A DNA stretch of 64,000 nucleotides from Xenorhabdus mauleonii (GTDB lineage: Bacteria > Pseudomonadota > Gammaproteobacteria > Enterobacterales > Enterobacteriaceae). This document shows positions 28,823 to 39,239 of this stretch, piece after piece. Made by a program: the position numbers and the translations under genes. Under the pieces are notes generated by a model. It saw nothing but the letters and a program-made list of their open reading frames with translations, searched no databases and was not told the origin of the DNA. The stretch is from assembly GCF_900113945.1 (NCBI RefSeq), contig NZ_FORG01000004.1, positions 248,001-312,000 on the forward strand, given 5' to 3'. The first letter of the stretch is position 1, and each line of letters begins with the position of its first letter.

Positions 28823-30463
28823 TTAATTCACCGCTTTTTTGATATATAAATTCTTAAGATCGACATAATCAAGAGGATCTTTCCCTGTCATTCCCCCGAC
28901 AGTAGGACGAATGAGGCGTACACTGACCCGGTAATAAATAGGAATTATTCCTGAATCTTTATCAAGCTGGGCTTCAGCTTGTTGGTAAAATTCCTGGCGG
29001 GTTGCATCATCTTTAGCGGCCAGCGCCTGACTCATATAATCGTCAAAGGCCTTACTTTGATAGAAACCTGTATTGTTACTGCTGGTTGACAACATCATAT
29101 TCAGGAAAGAAGACGGTTCATTGTAATCCCCGCACCATGTTGCTCTGGCGACGTCATAATTGCCTTCATGGCGGTTTTGAAGAGAAGTTTTCCACTCTTG
29201 GTTCTGTAAGGTAACTTTTGCGCCAATATTTTTCTGCCACATAGATGCTGCGGCGATGGCTTGTTGTTTATTTTGTTCTGAGGTGTTGTACAGCAGCGTA
29301 AATTTAAGCGGGTTTTTGGCATCAAAACCGGCTTCTTTCAATAATTCCTTTGCTCGTTGATTACGCTGTTCTTGTGTCCAGTTTGCCCATTCAGTATTAA
29401 TGGATAAACCACTGCCAGTATAGGTCGGTGTAAAACCATAGGCGGGAATTTGCCCCTGTCCCATAATTCTTTCAGTAATGATATCTCTATCAAGACTCAG
29501 CTTTATGGCTTCACGAACCCGCTTATCTTTAAACAACGGTTTTTTATTATTGATTTCATAATAAAATGTGCACAGGAAAGGGGAAACTTGTAATTGATCA
29601 GGGATATCCCGTTTCATTTTTTGATACAGCTCTGGCGGAATCGCACTGTCTGTAATATCAATTTCTCCGCTACGGTAACGGTTGACATCACTGATCCCAG
29701 AAACAACCGGCAGGAAAGTGCCTTTTTCAATAATGGATTCTTTATCATTCCAATAATGAGAGTTACGGGTTAAAACAATTCGTTCATTGATAACCCAGTC
29801 TTTCAATACATAAGAACCGTTGCCAATAAAATTCCCCGGAGACGTCCATTTAATTCCCCATTTTTCAACAACATCTTGTCTGACAGGTTTCAAGGCTGTA
29901 TGTGACAGCATATCGACCAGATACGGAACGGGTTGACTGAGCGTGATTTGGAAACGGCGTTCATCCAACGCTTTTACACCCAGTTGTTCCGGTGTTTTTT
30001 TCCCTGTCAATATATCATCCGTATTCTGTACGTAGGTATATTGCAAATAGCTGGTATAGGGAGAACCCGTGTTTGGATCAGCAAGGCGTTGCCAACTGTA
30101 GACAAAATCCTGTGCAGTTACTGGCTTACCATCGCTCCATTTAGCGTCCTCACGTAAATAAAACGTCCATACTTTATAGCCTTCATTTTCCCATTTTTCG
30201 GCTACTCCGGGCACTGTTTGCCCATTTGCATCAGTAGTCACCAACCCTTCCAACAAATTACGAAGAATGTTTGTTTCAGGATGGCCTTCAACTTTATGTG
30301 GATCTAATGACGTGACCTCAACACCATTGTTAACGATGATTTCTTGTTTTGCGTCTAAAACGACTCCTGCTGGAATAACAGCCGCAAAACTTGACATAGA
30401 TGGGAAGGATAATAAGACGATACTCGGAATCAACTTTCTAAATTTTGTTGTTTTTGTTTTCAT
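28823..30463 (-). CDS. oppA: Periplasmic oligopeptide-binding protein OppA (copy 2)
   Basis: This second OppA has 546 residues from ATG 30463, which has GGAG six bases upstream; an in-frame start four codons earlier is less likely. A signal peptide ends near SSFAA. The sequence is clearly paralogous to copy 1 throughout (for example VWTFYLREDAKWSDGKPVTAQDFVYSW), but many binding-region residues differ, so it may prefer other peptides. Tandem oppA genes are, as I recall, described in Xenorhabdus nematophila. It is the first gene of the operon, 131 nt before copy 1. Confidence 0.94.
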   Translation of the reverse strand: MKTKTTKFRKLIPSIVLLSFPSMSSFAAVIPAGVVLDAKQEIIVNNGVEVTSLDPHKVEGHPETNILRNLLEGLVTTDANGQTVPGVAEKWENEGYKVWTFYLREDAKWSDGKPVTAQDFVYSWQRLADPNTGSPYTSYLQYTYVQNTDDILTGKKTPEQLGVKALDERRFQITLSQPVPYLVDMLSHTALKPVRQDVVEKWGIKWTSPGNFIGNGSYVLKDWVINERIVLTRNSHYWNDKESIIEKGTFLPVVSGISDVNRYRSGEIDITDSAIPPELYQKMKRDIPDQLQVSPFLCTFYYEINNKKPLFKDKRVREAIKLSLDRDIITERIMGQGQIPAYGFTPTYTGSGLSINTEWANWTQEQRNQRAKELLKEAGFDAKNPLKFTLLYNTSEQNKQQAIAAASMWQKNIGAKVTLQNQEWKTSLQNRHEGNYDVARATWCGDYNEPSSFLNMMLSTSSNNTGFYQSKAFDDYMSQALAAKDDATRQEFYQQAEAQLDKDSGIIPIYYRVSVRLIRPTVGGMTGKDPLDYVDLKNLYIKKAVN

Positions 30464-31066
30464 TCTTTGCTCCAACTCACCAAAATAAAATGAATTTTTC
30501 TAATCCATTAACAAAAATAATTAACTTATCAAACTAATAAACAGTTGCTAATTTGTTCAAAAAATACGCTCAAACAATAATTGTTATAGCACCTTTATAA
30601 TATGTTTATTAAAGCGTTAATTAATTTGTTTACACTATGTAAAATGCATTCGTGCAATAAATGTAACAAACTGAAAGTAATAAGTTTTATTTTAATCTGA
30701 CAATATAATAATCATAAGATGTATCCGAAAAAGAAAATAAACATTATTTTAACAAAAAGCAATCATCGCAGAGTAAAAACCCAACTCCATCACAAAATAT
30801 GTAGATAGAACACTAGATAGGTAAGGTAACGAAAAGCAGAGTGGTGTGGAAAATTACAGTATTGTATTGAAGAAGTTATAACCTAAAGAGGAATAAAATA
30901 TAAATAAATGTTTTAAAGAATATTCAGAATATGACGGATGTAACTAGCCGTGTGTTGATTGATCATTTGTTAATTGCGGTCAATGAACACTCTATTTACG
31001 TGTAAAATTTCATCGTTTTATATTAACGATATCGATAAATACATAAGTTATTTTATCTACGCAATA
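30464..31066. promoter_or_regulatory. Long upstream region of the opp operon
   Basis: This 600-nt AT-rich region between ychE and oppA copy 2 must hold the opp promoter and a long leader. I see no convincing gene; a 32-codon frame at 30602 has no ribosome binding site. I could not identify a specific operator. Confidence 0.4.
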
Positions 31067-31711
31067 TCACAGTAACCCGGGAAACAAGGTTTTCGTGCCT
31101 GTGATGATAAATTCAACACCCAACGACATTAATAATAATCCCATAATCCGAGTAATTACATTGATACCTGTTTGCCCCAAAAATTTGACCAAAAAAGAGG
31201 CAGATCGGAATAATAACCAGCAACAAAAGGCAAATAATACGCTGGTCAGTGCTAAACCCAGATAATTTTGCCATCCCTGATAACGTGCACTCCAAACCAT
31301 GCAGGAACTAATTGCTCCCGGCCCCGCCATCAGTGGCAATGCAAGTGGTACAACAGCAACGCTCGATCTTATTGCTGTTTCTGATTTTTCCAATTTGTTT
31401 TGTTTATCTTCTCCCAATTTACCGTTAATCATCGACACGGCAATCATGATGATCAACATTCCACCAGCAATTCGGAATGAATCAATAGAAATACCAAACA
31501 CGTAGAGAATAGAGTCACCGACCAGTAGTGAAATACATAAAATGATCGCAACAGATAAATTTGCTATGAGATTGGTATTATTTCGCCCAGCAGTTGTTTG
31601 ATAATTAGTCATTCCAATAAAAACAGGTAAAACACCGATTGGGTTAACTAACGCAAACAATCCCATAAAAAATTTAATATATCCAGCAAACCCCAGTAAT
31701 GGCTCACCCAC
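31067..31711 (-). CDS. ychE: MarC-family membrane protein YchE
   Basis: YchE (214 residues) has six predicted helices and belongs to the MarC/UPF0056 family. Homologues are annotated as possible amino-acid transporters or exporters, but the substrate is not established. Conserved segments are FFMGLFALVNPIGVLPVF and PLALPLMAGPGAIS. It sits between adhE and opp as in E. coli. Confidence 0.92.
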   Translation of the reverse strand: MGEPLLGFAGYIKFFMGLFALVNPIGVLPVFIGMTNYQTTAGRNNTNLIANLSVAIILCISLLVGDSILYVFGISIDSFRIAGGMLIIMIAVSMINGKLGEDKQNKLEKSETAIRSSVAVVPLALPLMAGPGAISSCMVWSARYQGWQNYLGLALTSVLFAFCCWLLFRSASFLVKFLGQTGINVITRIMGLLLMSLGVEFIITGTKTLFPGLL

Positions 31712-31971
31712 AGCTCATTCCCCTTTAACGTAAATAAAGAAAATTGATAAAACACCTAAAAAATACAGTAAATAGAAATCTTTTCGTTACGTTAAATCAA
31801 TTAACTTTGCAATTTCTGTTGGGAATACCATCGCACCGTGAAAAATACCAATAAAATAAAGTTAATTAATTGTTATCTTAAGTTAAATGAATGTTTAAGT
31901 TAAATAAGTCCATTAAATGAGAATTAATCTCATAAACAGCAAGCTGAATGGTATCAGCTAGCTATTTTTAT

Positions 31972-31985
31972 GATCTAAATCACTA
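31972..31985 (+). promoter_or_regulatory. FNR-like site upstream of adhE
   Basis: ATGATCTAAATCAC matches 8 of the 10 FNR half-site bases. It lies about 220 nt before the adhE start, in a 494-nt region shared with divergent ychE. Anaerobic control of adhE is expected, though in E. coli it involves several regulators. Confidence 0.4.
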
Positions 31986-32205
31986 TACGAAAGTCTGTAA
32001 ATGATAAGCTACTTGCAAGTAATCATTTTGAGGATATTAATTATATTTTTATAAATCATAGCGTTAAGTAATTTTTTAAGGCAATTGGCAGTCTTAAACC
32101 AATCTTTCATAAATAATAAGTCTCATGACATTATTTAATGAATAAGTCATCTCTCACAGCTAATTCCCTTAAAAAATTTAACCTTTATTATCAGGAGTAA
32201 TTTTT

Positions 32206-34869
32206 ATGGCTGTAACTCAGGTAGCTGAACTCAATGAATTAGTTGCTCGTGTAAAAAAAGCCCAGCACGAATTTGCTACTTATTCTCAGGAACAAGTTGA
32301 TCGCATTTTTCGGGCTGCTGCTCTCGCCGCCGCAGATGCTCGTATTCCATTAGCAAAATTAGCTGTTTCCGAATCTGGCATGGGAATTGTGGAAGATAAG
32401 GTGATCAAAAATCATTTTGCTTCTGAATACATTTATAACGCCTATAAAGACGATAAGACTTGTGGAATATTATCTGAAGATAATACATTCGGAACCATCA
32501 CCATTGCTGAACCCATTGGCTTGATTTGCGGTATTGTTCCAACCACAAACCCAACTTCAACTGCAATTTTCAAAGCGCTTATAAGCCTCAAAACCCGCAA
32601 CGGCATTATTTTCTCACCACATCCCCGTGCGAAAAAAGCCACTAACCGAGCCGCAGAAATTGTTCTGAAAGCCGCTGTTGAAGCCGGAGCACCAAAAGAT
32701 ATTATCGGCTGGATTGATGAACCTTCCGTTGAGCTTTCAAATGCCTTGATGCATCACCCCGACATTAACCTTATTTTGGCGACAGGTGGCCCCGGCATGG
32801 TAAAAGCAGCCTACAGTTCGGGTAAACCCGCCATTGGCGTCGGCGCAGGTAACACACCTGTTGTGATCGATGAATCCGCAGATATCAAACGTGCTGTCGC
32901 ATCTATTTTGATGTCAAAAACTTTTGATAATGGTGTGATCTGTGCTTCAGAACAGTCTGTGATTGTTGTTGATGCTGTTTATGAACAAGTCCGTGAACGC
33001 TTTTCAACCCATGGCGGATACCTCCTGCAAGGGAAAGAATTAAAGGCAGTTCAAGATATTATTCTAAAAAATGGAAACTTGAATGCCGCCATTGTCGGGC
33101 AACCTGCAACAAAAATTGCTGAAATGGCCGGAATCAATGTTCCTGATCATACTAAGATTCTTATCGGCGAAGTCACATTGGTTGATGAAGCGGAACCTTT
33201 TGCCCATGAAAAACTGTCGCCTCTGCTTGCTATGTACCGTGGCAAAAATTTCGAGGATGCTGTAGAAAAAGCTGAAAAATTAGTCGAAATGGGCGGCATC
33301 GGACATACCTCATGCCTTTATACAGAACAAGATAATCAGGCTGAGCGAATTAAATACTTCGGCGACAAAATGAAGACAGCCCGTATTTTGATCAACACAC
33401 CCGCATCTCAAGGCGGAATTGGGGATTTATATAACTTCAAATTATCCCCTTCCCTGACGTTAGGATGTGGTTCTTGGGGAGGAAACTCTATTTCCGAAAA
33501 TGTGGGGCCGAAACATTTGATCAATACAAAAACCGTCGCCAAAAGAGCCGAAAATATGCTGTGGCATAAACTGCCAAAATCAATTTATTTCCGACGGGGT
33601 TCTCTGCCCATCGCCTTGGAAGAAGTCGTTGCCGACGGCGCGAAACGTGCTTTTATTGTGACCGATCGCTTCTTATTTAATAATGGCTATGCCGATCAAG
33701 TGACCAATGTTTTGAAATTCCACGGCATGGAAACTGAAGTTTTCTTTGAAGTTGAAGCTGATCCCACTTTAAGTATTGTCCGCAAAGGTGCTGAACAAAT
33801 GCACTTGTTTAAACCCGATGTCGTTATTGCCCTTGGTGGCGGCTCTCCTATGGATGCAGCCAAAATCATGTGGGTTATGTACGAACATCCGGAAACGCAT
33901 TTTGAAGAACTGGCGTTGCGTTTTATGGATATTCGTAAACGCATTTATAAATTCCCGAAAATGGGCGTTAAGGCAAAAATGGTTGCCATTACGACTACGT
34001 CAGGCACGGGTTCAGAAGTTACGCCTTTTGCCGTTGTTACTGATGATGTAACCGGACAGAAATATCCTCTGGCTGACTATGCCCTAACACCGGATATGGC
34101 AATAGTCGATGCGAATCTGGTGATGGATATGCCGAAATCACTGTGCGCTTTTGGTGGCCTTGATGCTGTAACTCATGCACTGGAAGCCTATGTTTCTGTG
34201 TTAGCCAATGAATATTCTGATGGGCAGGCACTGCAAGCACTAAAATTACTGAAAGATTTTCTGCCCGCCAGTTACCACGAAGGTGCAAAAAACCCTGTTG
34301 CCCGCGAACGTGTCCATAATGCAGCGACCATTGCCGGTATCGCTTTTGCCAACGCGTTTCTGGGAGTATGCCATTCTATGGCCCATAAACTTGGCTCCGA
34401 GTTTCATATTCCACATGGTTTAGCTAATGCTCTGTTAATTTGTAATGTGATTCGCTATAACGCAAATGACAATCCAACAAAACAAACTGCATTCAGCCAA
34501 TATGATCGTCCACAAGCACGGCGTCGATATGCAGAGATCGCAGATCATTTGGGATTAACGTCAGCAGGAGATCGCACCGCTGCAAAAATTGAAAAATTGC
34601 TGGCTTGGTTAGAAGAGATGAAATCTCAATTGGGTATCCCAACATCCATTCGTGAAACAGGAGTTCAGGAAGCTGACTTTTTGGCAAAAATAGATAAGCT
34701 CGCAGAAGATGCGTTTGACGATCAATGTACCGGTGCCAACCCACGTTACCCATTAATTTCAGAGTTGAAACAATTGCTGCTGGATTCTTTCTATGGACAC
34801 GAATACGTAGAACAATCCTCATCTCAAGAAGCGATTAAAGTAAATAAAAAGAATAATAAGAAACAATAA
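32206..34869 (+). CDS. adhE: Bifunctional acetaldehyde-CoA / alcohol dehydrogenase
   Basis: AdhE (887 residues) reduces acetyl-CoA to ethanol in fermentation and forms cytoplasmic filaments (spirosomes). The N-terminal aldehyde dehydrogenase half has catalytic Cys246 in GVICASEQ. The C-terminal iron-dependent alcohol dehydrogenase half has the cofactor region LGGGSPMDAAK and metal-binding histidines around MAHKLGSEFHIPHGLANA. AGGAG precedes the ATG. A long leader suggests complex control. A terminator follows. Confidence 0.97.
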   Translation: MAVTQVAELNELVARVKKAQHEFATYSQEQVDRIFRAAALAAADARIPLAKLAVSESGMGIVEDKVIKNHFASEYIYNAYKDDKTCGILSEDNTFGTITIAEPIGLICGIVPTTNPTSTAIFKALISLKTRNGIIFSPHPRAKKATNRAAEIVLKAAVEAGAPKDIIGWIDEPSVELSNALMHHPDINLILATGGPGMVKAAYSSGKPAIGVGAGNTPVVIDESADIKRAVASILMSKTFDNGVICASEQSVIVVDAVYEQVRERFSTHGGYLLQGKELKAVQDIILKNGNLNAAIVGQPATKIAEMAGINVPDHTKILIGEVTLVDEAEPFAHEKLSPLLAMYRGKNFEDAVEKAEKLVEMGGIGHTSCLYTEQDNQAERIKYFGDKMKTARILINTPASQGGIGDLYNFKLSPSLTLGCGSWGGNSISENVGPKHLINTKTVAKRAENMLWHKLPKSIYFRRGSLPIALEEVVADGAKRAFIVTDRFLFNNGYADQVTNVLKFHGMETEVFFEVEADPTLSIVRKGAEQMHLFKPDVVIALGGGSPMDAAKIMWVMYEHPETHFEELALRFMDIRKRIYKFPKMGVKAKMVAITTTSGTGSEVTPFAVVTDDVTGQKYPLADYALTPDMAIVDANLVMDMPKSLCAFGGLDAVTHALEAYVSVLANEYSDGQALQALKLLKDFLPASYHEGAKNPVARERVHNAATIAGIAFANAFLGVCHSMAHKLGSEFHIPHGLANALLICNVIRYNANDNPTKQTAFSQYDRPQARRRYAEIADHLGLTSAGDRTAAKIEKLLAWLEEMKSQLGIPTSIRETGVQEADFLAKIDKLAEDAFDDQCTGANPRYPLISELKQLLLDSFYGHEYVEQSSSQEAIKVNKKNNKKQ

Positions 34870-34892
34870 TAAATCATAAGCTGATGTAACTT

Positions 34893-34925
34893 AAAAGGCG
34901 TTAGGTAATCCCAACGCCTTTTTAT
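34893..34925 (+). terminator. adhE terminator
   Basis: A 10-bp stem AAAAGGCGTT / AACGCCTTTT with a 10-nt loop runs into further T residues. Confidence 0.9.
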
Positions 34926-34981
34926 TATTCCGTTTTACTGATTCAATAATTTTATACCTGCTTAATTTATAATTAAGGGCA

Positions 34982-35578
34982 TTAAACCTTTTTGGCCTTT
35001 ACTTCACGAATAACGTCACTATAGTGCTTACGACACACTGCAACGTATTTTTCATTACCACCGATATCAATCTGGCTCCCTTCGTAAACAACGTTACCAT
35101 CGCCTCCAAAACGCAGTGTACGGCTGGCTTTCCTGCCGCAATGGCAGATAGTTTTCAATTCCACCAATTTATCTGACCAAGCGAGAAGATATTGGCTCCC
35201 ACTAAATAACTCTCCTTGAAAGTCTGTTCTTAATCCATAGCAAAGAACCGGGATATCATCATAATCAACAATTTCACAAAGTTGTTCGACATGTTTTTTT
35301 GTCAAGAAATGACACTCATCAATCAAAATACAATGTACTTTTTCCGATTCATTTTCACTTTTGATAAGCTCGGCAATATTTGTTTCTGGCGAAAACAACA
35401 AGGCTTCAGCAGATAAACCAATACGAGAACAAACCTTCCCTTTACCGAATCGAGTATCAATTTCTGCTGTAAAGATCAGCGTTCTCATTCCCCTTTCGTT
35501 ATAGTTATAGGAAGATTGCAATAAAGAAGTTGATTTCCCTGCATTCATGGCAGAATAATAAAAATAAAGCTGAGCCAT
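34982..35578 (-). CDS. tdk: Thymidine kinase
   Basis: Tdk (198 residues) phosphorylates thymidine in the salvage pathway. The P-loop AMNAGKST has Lys15. The catalytic Glu lies in LIDECHFL, and zinc-binding cysteines are in CHCGRKA and the VAVCRKHY segment. It is divergent from hns, as in E. coli. Confidence 0.96.
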   Translation of the reverse strand: MAQLYFYYSAMNAGKSTSLLQSSYNYNERGMRTLIFTAEIDTRFGKGKVCSRIGLSAEALLFSPETNIAELIKSENESEKVHCILIDECHFLTKKHVEQLCEIVDYDDIPVLCYGLRTDFQGELFSGSQYLLAWSDKLVELKTICHCGRKASRTLRFGGDGNVVYEGSQIDIGGNEKYVAVCRKHYSDVIREVKAKKV

Positions 35579-36219
35579 TGGCCGGTCTATCCTTTTGTCA
35601 AATTAATCAGGTGATATATTGCGGCGAGTTTACCACAAACTCTGATTTAGATTACGCATTGTTATTGCTAAATGTGGGCTAGCAGAAACAAATTAGGCTG
35701 AATAAGAAAAGATTATTTTCATGATAACCATCACGTTTGTGCATATAAAATCAACGATACAAGTGCATTCTGCATGACAAATGAACGAACTTAACTTCAA
35801 AAGAATAGTTATATTCTTTCCACCCTTTGCATATTAATAATCAGAGTGGTTTACTTTTGCTCAATTCACTCCACTATAATCATAACTAATGGATTACCCA
35901 TAAAAAAACTTTCAACTCATACATGCTTTCTAACTTATTTCTATAAGAACAGTTAACATTCCTTACAGATTGACCATAAATTAGTTTTATACGTTTTGGT
36001 TTATCACTTACTTAACTTTACAGTAATCTCTACCCGCTCTTATTGAAATGGGAAATCCAATAGCCGGATTAAAACGCAATATATCGATTATCAAAAAAAT
36101 TGCATTTTAAAATGGCATGTTTTAGCCTTAGAAAGTAAATTCACTATTGCAGAAAATAAAATAGCATTCTATTATTATCCCTACATCAGCTATCATCATT
36201 ATAATTTGAGACCAGGACA
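35579..36219. promoter_or_regulatory. AT-rich divergent region between tdk and hns
   Basis: This 641-nt stretch has no open frame with a ribosome binding site. It is strongly AT-rich, which fits H-NS autoregulation as in E. coli, but I identify no defined site. Confidence 0.4.
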
Positions 36220-36621
36220 ATGAGCGAAAATTTAAAATCCTTAAATAACATCCGTACCTTGCGCGCACAAGCAAGAGAATGTGAACTAACTACTTTAGAA
36301 GAAATGCTGGAAAAACTTACGACTGTTGTTGAAGAACGTCGTGATGAAGAAAGTCAGGCTCGCGCTCAAATAGAAGAGCGTTCACGTAAGCTTCAAGAAT
36401 ACCGTGAAATGCTGGAGAAAGACGGTATTGAATTAAGCGATTTAGTAGATGCTTTAAGTGGTAAAGCTACTGGTAAATCTAAACGTGCTGCACGTCCAGC
36501 TAAATATTCATACTTTGATGAAGGTGAAACTAAAACTTGGACTGGCCAAGGCCGTACACCTGCTGTCATCAAAAAAGCAATTGAAGAAGAAGGCAAATCA
36601 CTGGAAGATTTCCTGATCTAA
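36220..36621 (+). CDS. hns: Histone-like nucleoid-structuring protein H-NS
   Basis: H-NS (133 residues) silences AT-rich DNA. Residues 1 to about 80 form the coiled-coil dimer and oligomer domain ([14 protein letters not shown]). A short basic linker ([13 protein letters not shown]) leads to the DNA-binding domain, with the minor-groove motif Gln110-Gly-Arg112 in [15 protein letters not shown]. All key residues are present. The AT-rich accessory genes in this window are likely targets. A strong terminator follows. Confidence 0.97.
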   Translation: MSENLKSLNNIRTLRAQARECELTTLEEMLEKLTTVVEERRDEESQARAQIEERSRKLQEYREMLEKDGIELSDLVDALSGKATGKSKRAARPAKYSYFDEGETKTWTGQGRTPAVIKKAIEEEGKSLEDFLI

Positions 36622-36644
36622 TCAATTGTTTTATAGCCTTAATA

Positions 36645-36674
36645 ACAAAAATACCCTGTTCAGGGTATTTTTGT
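36645..36674 (+). terminator. hns terminator
   Basis: A 14-bp stem ACAAAAATACCCTG / CAGGGTATTTTTGT with a 2-base loop gap is followed by TTTGTT. It is symmetrical enough to work on both strands. Confidence 0.88.
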
Positions 36675-36816
36675 TTTGTTATTTAATATAACTAAGTTAA
36701 TTATGCGCTGATGTAAAAACATGGTGGTATATTAGCGTCTAAGACGTCTTCATATTTTCCAACATGTTGAAAAAAATTTAACACTAGCTTAGTTTTTTAT
36801 TAACATAGACTTATAA

Positions 36817-36839
36817 AAAAGGAGCATTTAGCTCCTTTT
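36817..36839 (-). terminator. Terminator of the galU-ugd-epimerase operon
   Basis: A 9-bp stem AAAAGGAGC / GCTCCTTTT with a 5-nt loop is followed on the minus strand by TTTATAAG. It lies 8 nt after the epimerase stop codon. Confidence 0.88.
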
Positions 36840-36846
36840 CTTGTTT

Positions 36847-37863
36847 TTATTGCCCTGATTTTTGATAAAAATCTAAATACCAATCGACAAACTGTTTTAC
36901 CCCTTCCTTTACGGGAGTATTGGGCGAAAAACCTATCTTATTGAAGAGTGCACTGGAATCGGCGCATGTTGATAACACATCACCATCCTGAATCTCCATA
37001 TAATTCTTTTTAGCTTCCACCCCTAATGAAACTTCTATTGCGTCAATAAAGTCCCCCAGCTTTGTCGGTTGACCATTACCAATATTGTATACACGATATG
37101 GTGCAGAGCTGGCTGATACCTGCCCATCTTCAACAAGCCACTCTTTATTGGGAGTAGGAATTATATCCTGCAGCCTGATTATAGACTCCACAATGTCATC
37201 AATATATGTGAAATCCCTCACCATATTGCCATAATTATAAACATCTATTGCTTTGCCTTCTAACATAGCTTTAGTAAATTTAAATAAAGCCATATCAGGA
37301 CGCCCCCATGGCCCATATACCGTAAAAAACCTCAAGCCTGTGGTAGGAAGTTGATAAAGATGTGAATAACTGTGAGACATTAACTCATCAGCTTTTTTCG
37401 TTGCGGCATATAAAGAGACAGGATGATCAACAGAATCATCCGTCGAGAATGGCTGTTTCTTATTTAATCCGTATACTGAACTTGAAGATGCATATAATAA
37501 ATGTTCTACATGATTATGGCGGCACCCTTCAAGAATATTGATATGACCGATGATATTCGCATCAATATATGCCATAGGATTCTGTATTGAATAACGGACG
37601 CCTGGCTGAGCACCTAAATGGATAACACGCTGAAATTTGTGCCTAGTAAACAATTCGGGTATAGCAATTCTGTCAGCCAGATCTAATTTTTCGAATTTAA
37701 AATTTGAATAAGGGAGTAATAAATTTAATCTCGCCTGCTTCAAATTAACATCATAATAATCATTAAGGTTATCTATACCGACAACCTCATGCCCCATATT
37801 CAATAACCGCTGGCTGACGTGAAAGCCAATAAAACCAGCAGTGCCTGTAACTAAAAATTTCAT
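36847..37863 (-). CDS. NAD-dependent epimerase, probably UDP-glucuronate 4-epimerase
   Basis: This 338-residue extended short-chain dehydrogenase has the NAD motif GTAGFIGFHVS near the N-terminus and the YAATK (YxxxK) catalytic pair after SSSSVYG. The segment HLGAQPGVRYSIQNPMAYIDANI is typical of UDP-glucuronate 4-epimerases rather than GalE. It would convert UDP-glucuronate to UDP-galacturonate for capsule or lipopolysaccharide. ATG 37863 has a GAG site and gives MKFLVTG; a TTG at 37875 overlaps ugd. It lies 8 nt after ugd, whose product is its presumed substrate. Confidence 0.88.
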   Translation of the reverse strand: MKFLVTGTAGFIGFHVSQRLLNMGHEVVGIDNLNDYYDVNLKQARLNLLLPYSNFKFEKLDLADRIAIPELFTRHKFQRVIHLGAQPGVRYSIQNPMAYIDANIIGHINILEGCRHNHVEHLLYASSSSVYGLNKKQPFSTDDSVDHPVSLYAATKKADELMSHSYSHLYQLPTTGLRFFTVYGPWGRPDMALFKFTKAMLEGKAIDVYNYGNMVRDFTYIDDIVESIIRLQDIIPTPNKEWLVEDGQVSASSAPYRVYNIGNGQPTKLGDFIDAIEVSLGVEAKKNYMEIQDGDVLSTCADSSALFNKIGFSPNTPVKEGVKQFVDWYLDFYQKSGQ

Positions 37864-37871
37864 ACTGTAAC

Positions 37872-39215
37872 TCAAATAACTGGATTGATAGAGGCACCTC
37901 GACCAATACCATAATAAGTAAACCCTCGCGATTGTAATCGCTCAGGATCATAAAGATTACGCCCATCAAAAATTACAGGCGTTTTCAATGAATCCTTAAT
38001 CACATCAAAATCAGGCGCCCTGAAATTTTGCCATTCTGTACAAATAATCAAAGCGTCAGCCTCTTTTAAGGCGGCTTCTTTTGTTCCCATTAAGGATAAA
38101 TCATCACGCTGCCCATAAATACGTTGAGCTTCCTGCATCGCTTCAGGGTCATATGCCTGAACTTTAGCACCGCATTCCCATAGTGTTTCCATCAATACAC
38201 GGCTTGATGCTTCACGCATATCATCCGTATTAGGTTTAAAGGACAGCCCCCAAATAGCGAATGTTTTACCTGATAGGTCATTGCCAAAATGGCGTTTAAC
38301 AAATGCCGGCAATTTATTTTTTTGTTTTTCGTTAACTAATTCGACTGCCTGAAGAATTTTTGGCGTATATCCAATTTGTTCAGAAGTTCGGATCAATGCC
38401 TGAACATCTTTCGGGAAACATGAACCACCATACCCACATCCCGGATAAATGAAGTGGTAGCCAATGCGAGAATCGGAACCAATTCCCTGACGTACATTTT
38501 CAATATCAGCACCCAGCATTTCTGCCAAGTTGGCAATTTCGTTCATGAAACTAATTTTTGTCGCCAACATACAGTTAGCTGCATATTTTGTCAGTTCTGC
38601 ACTGCGGATATCCATGATTATCATACGATCATGATTGCGATTAAATGGTTCATACAATTCTCGCATTACATCAACTACATTCTCGTTATCACATCCGATG
38701 ACAATACGTTCAGGACGCATACAATCAGCAACTGCCGCCCCTTCCTTCAAAAACTCAGGATTGGAGACAACATCAAACGGAAACTCTGCATTGCGTTGCA
38801 ACAGGGTTTCTTGCATTACTGCCTTGACCTTATCTGCCGTACCTACCGGTACCGTTGATTTGTCCACAACAACTTTGTGACCATCCATATTTTCTGCAAT
38901 GGTCCGGGCTACCGCAGTGACATATTGAAGATCAGCGGAGCCATCTTCATCCGGAGGTGTTCCTACTGCAATAAACTGTAATTTGCCATGAGCAACACCG
39001 GCTTTAGCATCCGTTGTAAAATTCAGACGCCCTTCAGCATGGTTTTTCTTTACCAGAGGCACCAGACCCGGTTCAAAAATAGGGATCTGACCATTTTTCA
39101 GATTCTCAACCTTGTTTTCATCAACATCAACGCAAAGTACATCATGCCCAACTTCCGCGAATACCGTTGCCTGAACTAAGCCTACGTAGCCAATACCAAA
39201 TACAGTAACTTTCAT
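37872..39215 (-). CDS. ugd: UDP-glucose 6-dehydrogenase
   Basis: Ugd (447 residues) oxidises UDP-glucose to UDP-glucuronate with two NAD. The NAD motif GIGYVGL is at the N-terminus and catalytic Cys266 is in [10 protein letters not shown]. It lies 24 nt after galU, which makes its substrate. E. coli has no ugd here, so this arrangement is a local specialisation. UDP-glucuronate also feeds aminoarabinose modification of lipid A. Confidence 0.96.
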   Translation of the reverse strand: MKVTVFGIGYVGLVQATVFAEVGHDVLCVDVDENKVENLKNGQIPIFEPGLVPLVKKNHAEGRLNFTTDAKAGVAHGKLQFIAVGTPPDEDGSADLQYVTAVARTIAENMDGHKVVVDKSTVPVGTADKVKAVMQETLLQRNAEFPFDVVSNPEFLKEGAAVADCMRPERIVIGCDNENVVDVMRELYEPFNRNHDRMIIMDIRSAELTKYAANCMLATKISFMNEIANLAEMLGADIENVRQGIGSDSRIGYHFIYPGCGYGGSCFPKDVQALIRTSEQIGYTPKILQAVELVNEKQKNKLPAFVKRHFGNDLSGKTFAIWGLSFKPNTDDMREASSRVLMETLWECGAKVQAYDPEAMQEAQRIYGQRDDLSLMGTKEAALKEADALIICTEWQNFRAPDFDVIKDSLKTPVIFDGRNLYDPERLQSRGFTYYGIGRGASINPVI

Positions 39216-39239
39216 ATCACACCTTAAATTACGAATGAA

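Noticed and set aside
30602-30700. 32-codon frame upstream of oppA
   Set aside because: No ribosome binding site; AT-rich composition readily gives such frames.
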